NCBI GenBank assembly: GCA_947034885.2
Contig: OX344749.2
Coordinates: 22,893,501 to 22,957,500 of the forward strand
Length of the DNA: 64,000 nucleotides
Direction: 5' to 3'
DNA from: Thuidium tamariscinum
Taxonomy: Eukaryota > Streptophyta > Bryopsida > Hypnales > Thuidiaceae
The position numbers and the translations under genes are program-made. Shown here piece by piece: positions 55,841 to 64,000 of the stretch. Numbering within the stretch: position 1 is the first letter of the stretch; every line of letters begins with the position of its first letter. The notes under the pieces are model-generated. The model did no database searches and had not been told where the DNA came from. It was given only the letters and a program-made list of their open reading frames with translations.

Positions 55841-58504
55841 GTGCACACGGTTACAAAATATAAGGGAAAGTGACCTCCTAAGGAATAGATCTATTTTGGA
55901 GGTATTTAATTTTGCACACCCACTTTTTTTTTAATGTAGTATTGTGGTATAATCCTTTGTTCTTTGACAAAATCCAAAGCAAATAGAGTATAGGGGTATT
56001 CCACAAGGAAAGACATATAAGTCTATTGTATTGTGACTAATGTCACTTGTTTAGTTGTTTTGTATTTTGGATATTTATCTACAACATTTTGATTGCTAGT
56101 TTTGGGAATAAATAATGAAATATACATCTAAGTCAATTTTTCATAGTCCATTATCAATGATAATGTCTTGTGTTCGTCAATTTGTCAATGCTTGTACTAC
56201 TGGCTTAATCAAAATGCCAAGGTATATACTTTGAAATACAATTAAAGTTTTAGGAAAATAATTCTTTAATTAATTCCACCTTTATATTCTTCCCATCTAG
56301 GTTGTTTAATATTATTAGCCTATTTGATAAATTAAATGCAAATATCGAATTTGTAAATTCTATCAATTTGTCACTATATAAAGTATGAAGAGTTTGAATA
56401 CTTATTTGATTTAATTTGATCTTTATCTTTTTGCCAATCCACCGCTTCATCTTCCTTTTGTCAATTGGTTTTCTTTGAAGCATCTTGAATTTAGTCAATT
56501 TGTCATAGATATAGTGTGAGCCCCAAATTCATCACTTTAGACTCACGGTTATTTTTTTTTGTTTTTTTTGTAAAATATATTGTGTAAAATAGTGCAAAAA
56601 GACCTCAAAAGAGTGTAAAATCAAAATAAGCATGTGACATGCCAATATAATATTTGGTCATATTTCTAGTGTTTTTGTCATTTAAATCTAAATCCCGACT
56701 GTGAATAGGTTAAAACTCCAATAATACCTATCTTTTGTATGAATTCCCAAAATAGTCTCATCTACCTTGCATGTGATAATTATCGGCTAAAATTAAGTTT
56801 TAAGAATATAGACAAGTTCTAGAGCCTAATTCCTTGGATAAATTTCATATTTACAACTATTTCCTACATTTAGTAGAAACCCCAATTTTTAGTCTACAAA
56901 ATGGATTTTGTCACGATAACTTTATGAAAAGAATTTATGGTTGGAGGATGGTGTTTTTGAATTAAAACCATGCTATAAGATCAATGGTAAAGTCTCTTTA
57001 TCAAGATTCTTTTTTTTTGTAGAAGATTCTCTAGAATCCGGTAATTAAAAGATGGAGTGAGATTTATTTTTCTTTCAGCAATTGTGTAGAGTCCAGATGT
57101 GGACTTATTGGGGGACTTATACATCTTCTGTGGAATTTTATGGGACGTCCCTCAAAAAGTTTCGGAATTTTCTGGTACTCAAAAAATGCCTTTTCGGACG
57201 GTCAAACGTTTCAATTTTCAACGGGAAATTTATAGAAATTACTCAGAGTGCGATAAAATTCCACCCAAAATTAGGATAGCTTATTTTATGTTAATAAAGA
57301 GCTCTAACAAGTTTCAAGGCATTTTGATAGCAAGAAGTATCTAAATTAAAGAAATTTATCTCTGAATTGATAATTTTTGAAATATTACGAAGGAATTGAC
57401 TAGCATTAGGGGTGCATATGAAATCAAAATGAGGCCCGAGTTAGGTATTTTTTTACTCCTTTACACTTACTAGAGACCTTAGGCTGGTTATTTTTCATAG
57501 AAAAGTCAACCTCTAGAAGTTGAGTTTTTACCCTATTTTGTCATTAATCTAACATTGGATTTTGTTGAGTTTTTAGCGGATGAAAAAGGGGAGGGAGGTG
57601 CTCGTAATCAGAAATGGCCTTCTGGAGCCAATGGCGGAATCCATTTGTGATTTGAAGTCAAACTCCAAAAGTTACAAATAGGTCCAACGTAAAAAGTAAA
57701 AAATGGTTGGATTAGGATGAAAATCCTAGATGATAAGTTTACCACTTGTATTTGAGAGGAGGTAGATGCGCTTTGAAAAATGTAAATGAACAGCCATTTC
57801 TCTCTCAATTCATCCCTTAAAACATTTTTTAACCAAAATTTTGGCACAATACACGTTGGTCCAATAATTTGGATTTTTTAGCCAAGTTGGAATGAAAGTT
57901 GCAAATGTGTGTATTTTGAAGCATTTTAAGCTCCTTCTTGGTATGTATTTTTGAACTTTGAAGGACATTGGGGTCCCTTTAAAGTTTGTTAACTTCTTTT
58001 GCATATGTTCAAGAGTTTTGATAAAAAAATTCTTGAATTTTGAAGTGTTTCTTATACTAATTCTTGAGCTCCTTCCCTTTTGATTCGCGATGTTGCTTAA
58101 GGGAGAACTTTATTTCTATTCTTGAAGTGTTTTTGTACTGATTCTAGAGTCCTTTCCCTTGTGACTAGCAATGCCATTTAGTGGAGCCTCTAGCTACTAA
58201 CTTCTTATATATTTTGAACTTTAGTTTATTTAAAGTACTTGTTTTGTGGTTGTACTAACATTTATAGTTGTACTCTAACAACCGTTTTATTGTTTTTGTA
58301 TTAATCATTTTCCTTGTCCCATTTGGGACGGCGAAGCTTTAACTTTGTAGAAACTTAATTTATTAAGTGTTTTTTTTATTTTCAAAACTAAGGCAAAGTT
58401 TTGCCTTTATGGATTTTGAAATTTTGACAGCAAATCTTTAAACCTCTTTTTTTTTGGTCAATAGGCCTTTTTGGCCTTAGTTTGGTTAAATTTGATCAAA
58501 TTTG
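55841..58504. other. AT-rich intergenic DNA
   Basis: No recognisable gene. Frames at 57082-57344 and 57608-57847 lie in DNA of slightly higher GC but show no motif. The two 'ttcttgaagtg...ttgagctccttccctt' phrases near 58030-58170 form a small direct repeat. Confidence 0.5.
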
Positions 58505-60110
58505 TTAATTTTTATTAGTTATTTTTAGGGCCGAAACCAAGAGTGTAGTTAAATTGCTAAGAAGAGGTGTTAGTATAAGTTTGAGTTCATAATCTTATAG
58601 AAGAAGTCAAGAGCTTTCCAAAAACATAAAATACAAAAAAATTCGAGCTACATTGAGTAAGATATGAGCGGATGAAGTTTTTAACATCAATTGGTTAATA
58701 GAACTTCATCCATGCATAACTTCTACTAAAAAGATCCAAATTTCATGTTCTATATCAATTTGAAAAATTAGTCCTAACTTTTACAATGAAAAATTGCTCA
58801 AAATTTTAAATTAATAATTTACTAAAAGTCAATTGAGAGTTAAAGTATAGGTAGAGCCGAGGCTAAAAGGAAAGTCAGACCATTATAAGGGGGCGATAGT
58901 ATAGATTTGAATTAGGATTCTAGTAGTATAAGTTGAGAGATTTTCAACAATATAAAGTTCAAAGAAACTCAAATTGAATTGAAGAAGTTATAAATAGATG
59001 AAGTTTTAATCATTAGTTAGTTATTAAAATTTCATTCACGCATAACTTCTACTAGGAAAGTTTGATTTACAAGTTTCACATTAATTTAGAAAGTTGATTT
59101 TGGCCTTTACAAAAAAAACATCTTCAAATTTTAAAAATAGTAATTTGTCAAAAGTCAGACCAAGAGCAGGAAGAAAAAAATTGAGAATTAGAAATTAGAT
59201 ATAAAAGATTAGGAACTCAAAATGTAAAAATTAGCAACTCCTATGTCACCACTTTTTTTCTCATTAGCCTATACTACAATAGAAAAGACAATTGAGTTCT
59301 AAGACTCAAGTTGAAGAATGATGAAACTGTTATTGATAGTTTAGATAGAGTGCAGAAATTGATTAAGAAAAAAAGAAAAAGGAGGGAATCTTACCTTGCA
59401 ACCACATAATAAATATATGAGGATATGCTAGAGTAGAATAAGTTTTTTTTAGTCTGTGTGTGAAGTTCGAAAAAAAATAGTTTCAATAGTGTAGAAAAAA
59501 AAACCCGATAAAGAAAAGAAATAGGAGATTGAAATCACAAATTGTGAATAAATCCTACTTTCAAGAGGTGAGTAAAATTCCTAAATAACTTTCAATCATG
59601 GCAAACAAGAAAGGATAAGAACAAATCTACAGCAACCTTCAAAATGCTCTACCTATTGAGGTAAAAGCCTAATTTGTTTGTAACTTAAGCAATTTCAAAG
59701 TAGGATATTTATATTAATGAAATCCAGTTAGAAGTGTGATTTAGTAGTTGAAAGTAAATTTTTTTTTAGATACAAAATAACAATAGTATAGGATTCTTGT
59801 CTAGCTCTCCAAAAACATATTAAACTTAGAATTTGAATTTAAAACAAATAAGATAGAGTTGGATGAAGTTTAATCATTAGAATAAATGAAGAGTAATTTA
59901 AAAAAATAAAAGTAGAACAAGTTGAGTGAATTCAAGGGAGGAAAAAATAACTAAACTTCAAGTGAAAAAAATTCCTAATTTTAGTTTATCAAGTGGTAGA
60001 AAATCATGGATGAAGTTTGAAGTACCAATTAACGGTCAAACTTCATTCATTCATAACTTTTGTTAAAAAAGTTCAAATAACTTAAGCCTTATCATTCTGA
60101 AATGAGTAGT
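58505..60110. repeat. Degenerate tandem repeat, about 330-bp period
   Basis: Units starting near 58530 and 58855 share 'gtatagtttgaattcat..tct.tagta', then 'gatgaagttttta.cat.a.ttggtta', then 'aacttcatccatgcataacttctactaaaa', then a 'aaaattttaaat.aataattt' end. A more diverged third unit lies at about 59780-60110. Confidence 0.65.
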
Positions 60111-62705
60111 AAGTGATCTATAAGAATATGCATTGAACTTTAGTTTGAGAGATACTTGACTAGATAATTACAACAGGCTAATTAAAAGTGAAAAAAGCCA
60201 CTAAAAATTTAACTTAGGATAAATTAAGGTTATTTTAACTCCTAAACACTTACAAACTATATTATGATTCATTGCTTGGAAGGCACAATGAACCAATGCG
60301 TGAACTCCCAATCCAAGAGTTTAAAAATAAGAATCTGGTTGTGTTAGCTTGTTTGCTATAGGTGGATAATTGAGTGCTCGTATATAATGCTAAGACCATG
60401 AGATTGATTAATTTATTATAGTCTACTTTTTTTTACAGTGAAGTTTTTTTATTACAGTCAATCAACTGCACATTCTCAATTTTTATTAATTTGATTTATA
60501 AATTTGTCACAATTTAAATCATTCATCTTCAATTTTTATATTCTTTTATTCGCTACAATTAACCACTCATAAATTTTTAATTAGACTCAATTACTCAAAC
60601 TTAGATATTGATCTTTTATAATTCATGTCATGAGAGGCGCGTGGACATTGATTCCGTATCGGGAGATGTCTACGGAGTTGGGGAGGTATCGAAAGAGGTT
60701 TGAAGCGCCCAAGATGTCAATGAAAATTTTGCATCTCATTTGGGACCTCAAATCTCTTGACCTTTACGTGGAGGTTCTAGAGAGTCATCTTTTTCAAGTT
60801 GAATCTTTCACTTAATGGAGTGAGACTCTTGCTTCGCGGACTCCATTCAAATCATATTATCATTCTTTAAGAATGACATTGGCTTGATTTTGTAATCCAT
60901 TTTGAGGTTTTTACAGCTTCTTTAAGAGCTTTTCCTCACATTTATTACTTGAAAAAGATCTCGCTACACTTAGGTTATATATGTAGTGAAAATTGACACC
61001 TGAAATAGTTGAAAATTGAGTTTTAGAGTATTTTTTAGAGTGTTTGCATGTGCTAAAATTGCAAAAAAATTTGGAGCTTAGACACCATAGCCATGTATAT
61101 AGGGATATTTGACCTTGGGAATAGGTCTTAGAATGATTTATAGTAGTTAGGTGCATTATTGATCTTGCTTTAGGGATTAGGATAAGTAAATGATGAGTTA
61201 GGAAGGGGCCATCTAAAAAGAGGTTCAAAACTTAAGGAAAAAAGTTTGTCTCTCCCTTAAATTTTCTTTAACTGAAAGTTGATGTTGGAGGTTTGAGAGG
61301 AAGGCGGAGAGTATTGTGGCAAAAGCGTTGATGACTGTAAACAAGCGTTTAAGATGAGGGAGCTAGGACGAGGGAGCATATACGATGGAATCCGGATGAG
61401 AGAGGTGCTGTTAAAATCATGCACGAAGGAAGGAAAGGATGTGGACCTAGTGTGTTGTTTGAAGGCACTAGGGCTGAAGTTCGGTGGGCGTCACTAGTAA
61501 TCCTAAACCAAATTTTTTTGAAATTATTACAGTGGAAGAAGGTTATTCAAATCATCCTAAATATTGATCAATTTCGACCTGAATTTCAGATTTCTTTGAT
61601 AGTTCAGCCTAAGCTCGCTAAAGATTTAAGGATTTAAAGATTTCACGTTGTTTTGCAAGCCAACATGGAGAGGTGACCGACATAACCAACTATTTTACGT
61701 TGGTGACCAATGATCACTGGTTATCTAGTACTTGGTGACCGAATCATATATCACTTGTTGAAGCTTGCATGTAGCACAGGGCGTTTAAGGCCGAAGTTTT
61801 ATAAAAACAACAACAACAACAAGTTGGAGGTTGAAGTTAAAGGTGTTGATAGGGGTTGTTTGGAGACTTGCGTGGTGCAAATTGTGCATAAACAATCCTA
61901 AACCCTAAAATTTTAGCACCCTAATTAAGCTTAAAACACACACTTAGGGATTCCGAAACTTAAATTTGGTTCTCAAATTTAAGCTTTTCAAGTTAGTAGT
62001 GTTTTTCAATTGATTTGGAGACACAGTAATGATTTTTAATGCATTTGGGGTCCTTCTTATTCCAACTCCGGCCATTTAGTGAGTCAATGGGGGTTGGAGG
62101 CTTGTAATGATAGAAGCTCGTGGTGTGAAAGGCTTCGTAGTGCATCTTTTTACTGGGTGATTAAGGTTTTAGTCACTTATGATTACCACTATGTCAAGGG
62201 CGACCTTAGAACCCAATGATGATATTATTCCACCAGAGTCATCTCGACCTTGGCAACATTACATGTAAGTGGTATATGCTCTTTCCGTTGGACCTACACG
62301 TACTACCGCATATATATAGTTTTGCCACCTAATCACCATAGTAGATAATGAGCTGAAAGATCTAGACAACTAATTAGAGTGGATTAGGCTAGTCGCACAT
62401 ATTGCTCGCTTGTTGCATTTTATCTGAGCTCACTTGCTATCACGAGGTGTACAAAATACTGACTGTGATTTTTGGGAGAGTTGAGAAAGTGATCTGACAA
62501 CTGTCCAACAATTTGGCATCTATCAGCTTGGCATAGCTTGCCATTCATTGTTTGCCCAATTAACTCCAATAATCACACATGCTTCTTGGACTACACACTG
62601 TGATGTTGTTTTGGGGTGTCTTAGCATCATATGAACGTTACGTGTGATATTTGAATGAGTTATTAGAGTAGGACAATTTGAGATCAATTGGGGCTATATA
62701 TATGG
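60111..62705. other. Intergenic DNA with scattered coding-like patches
   Basis: Frames at 60630-60815 and 61419-61637 (plus strand) lie in GC-richer patches and look protein-like, but I recognise no family. An AAC microsatellite is at 61803-61820 and an AAACCCTAA telo-box at about 61900. Probably decayed transposon or gene fragments. Confidence 0.4.
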
Positions 62706-62987
62706 TTTTGTTGCGGACGCAACTCTCGGATGGAACCGAGATCAGAATTGAGGGGACTCATCAAACAAGACCAAGAACAAGACTAGAATGGAGGAGATTC
62801 CTTCAATAAGAGTTAGATTGGAGTCAGAAGTACTAGAACAAGGTTTGGATTGCTTGAAATAAGAGTAGGTACAACTGGTGTTGACGAGAGTGAGGAGTAA
62901 TGTCTCTCAACTCTCTATTTATACTAATCTAGAAGTACGCTAGCTTGCTTCGCCTTCAAGAGCAAATTACCTAGCTTGCTTGAGGAC
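62706..62987 (-). repeat. LTR-like fragment on the minus strand
   Basis: Read on the minus strand, this segment matches the last 240 bp or so of 62988-63668. It has a TATA-like GTATAAATAG (62915-62924), then 'tcctcactct.gtcaacac.agttgtacc', 'ctgatctcggttcc' and 'gagttgc.gtccgcaaca' near the end. It is truncated at its upstream side. Confidence 0.65.
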
Positions 62988-63668
62988 TGTTACGGACGTG
63001 CCATACCGGATTTCATCCACACTCTACGGATTCCCGTGAGACCTATACTGATATAGTTTAGTGGTTAATAGTTTAGAGTAACTTCTAGAAGGTTCTAAAA
63101 CCTTCGGCTAGTATCTAGAACTTTCCACAAGTTTCCGGAAGCTTCCACAAGTTTCCGGAAGCTTCCACAAGTTTCCGGAAGCTTCCACAAGTTTCCGGAA
63201 GCTTCCACAAGTTTCCGGAAGCTTCCACAAGTTTCCGTATAGTTTTTGTAGTTTTCGAAAGCTTCCACAAACTTCCGGAAGCTTCCATACAAATCTAGAT
63301 GCTTTCGGAAGCTTCCATAAGTTTTCGGAAGGTTCCGCTTGACCTTCTTAGATTCCGGAAGCTTCCAGAAGCTTTCAGAAGGTCCTATAGGTGCTTCTCA
63401 AGGTCTCTAGGACCTTATACTGAAAGTTTTCAGAAGTCTAGTATAAGTAGAAAGTTGAGGACCATTGCTCCTCACTCTCTTCAACACTAGTTGTACCCCA
63501 GTCTTATATTGACTTCCTATTATCAATACATCTTCTAGTTCTCTCACTTTGAGTTGTAGTTTGAGTCACTTGTAAGGAATCCCCTCACTTCTAGTTCAAT
63601 CTCGTCTTTGTTTGAGGTTTCCTCTTAATTCTGATCTTGGTTCCGTCCAAGAGTTGCCGTCCACAACA
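62988..63668 (+). repeat. Probable LTR on the plus strand
   Basis: Begins TGTTACGGACG and ends CGTCCACAACA, which form near-perfect short inverted ends with TG...CA. A TATA-like TATAAGTA lies at 63442-63449. The upstream (U3-like) part holds a 20-bp minisatellite. Internal element sequence may follow to the right and leave the window; I saw no recognisable primer site or protein there. Confidence 0.6.
63125..63240. repeat. 20-bp minisatellite
   Basis: CCACAAGTTTCCGGAAGCTT is repeated about six times without gaps from 63125; degenerate copies continue to about 63385. Each unit contains TTCCGGAA, a palindrome, and AAGCTT. Confidence 0.95.
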
Positions 63669-64000
63669 ATTTGAAGAGAGTACTTTCTTAGTCTTTTTTG
63701 ATATCAAAGTTTACTCTTGAAAGATAGAGTGTGGATTACCCCTCTTCTCCAGCGAGTCGAGATGCCTTAGAGGTTGTGGATTACCCACTTCTAAGCTGAT
63801 ATTTCTCCTACAGTCATCTTCCATGAAAGATAATATATGGACTTGAATCGTCTTCCTATTTCGTCAAGTCCAGTTGTTTTAGAAGTACAATTCCTCTTGA
63901 GAATAAAGACTGAACTCAGAGATATCATCGGAAGCAAGGAGTTCTATCTGAATTTTTTGAGGTCTTCACTTTCGGTAATCATCCCAGAGTACACGATGCG
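63669..64000 (+). other. Sequence right of the LTR-like repeat
   Basis: May be the leader of an LTR element that continues beyond the window. It holds a short direct repeat ('gtggattaccc' at about 63731 and 63778). No coding region recognised. Confidence 0.35.

Noticed and set aside
63125-63240. CRISPR-like regular repeat
   Set aside because: Units of 20 bp follow each other with no spacers, in plant nuclear DNA; it is a minisatellite.
1-64000. tRNA, rRNA or organelle genes
   Set aside because: I looked for tRNA box motifs, rRNA core sequences and organelle genes by eye and found none; weak tRNA-like patterns cannot be excluded without a covariance search.

Overview
The window is nuclear DNA of a land plant. 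The evidence is spliced genes with GT-AG introns whose products match plant families (a class II histone deacetylase of the HDA8 type, an RNI-like LRR protein, a GPI-anchored PLC-like phosphodiesterase and histone H2A.Z), a plant-type telomeric motif, Ty3/gypsy LTR retrotransposons including a chromovirus, and many MITE-like inverted-repeat elements in very AT-rich intergenic DNA. The species cannot be fixed from the sequence alone.

Layout. 1-3.5 kb: AT-rich DNA with two degenerate tandem repeats. 3.47-9.40 kb: a complete but decayed Ty3 chromovirus on the minus strand, with 255-bp LTRs, a perfect 5-bp target duplication and a chromodomain at the end of pol. 9.4-13.4 kb: empty AT-rich DNA. 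13.4-22.7 kb: a gene island on the plus strand with a four-exon histone deacetylase (377 aa by my splicing) and a six-exon RNI/LRR protein (394 aa). Both carry repeated local tandem duplications in promoter or introns. 23.5-29.7 kb: a second, much older Ty3 element on the plus strand. It has an RNase H-like domain upstream of gag and a 722-bp MITE inserted before the reverse transcriptase. 30.0-33.2 kb: an eight-exon GPI-anchored PLC-like phosphodiesterase on the minus strand (413 aa). 34.6-47 kb: AT-rich DNA with several MITEs, a tandem array of about 115-bp units and a long fold-back hairpin. 47.9-48.9 kb: a two-exon H2A.Z gene on the minus strand with an E2F-like site in its GC-rich upstream region. 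50-64 kb: AT-rich DNA with a nested MITE pair, degenerate tandem repeats and, at the right edge, two LTR-like sequences head to head with a 20-bp minisatellite.

Two of the host genes are chromatin proteins (deacetylase and H2A.Z), but they lie about 30 kb apart and nothing shows that they work as a unit. I did not find a clear new biological system. The best leads are the 5'-placed RNase H-like domain in the old Ty3 element, a well-placed -1 frameshift heptamer plus a GC-rich Pro/Ala-rich insert in the chromovirus, and the MITE families with near-perfect hairpins. All exon borders were placed by eye from reading frame, GT-AG signals and family similarity. No alignments were run.
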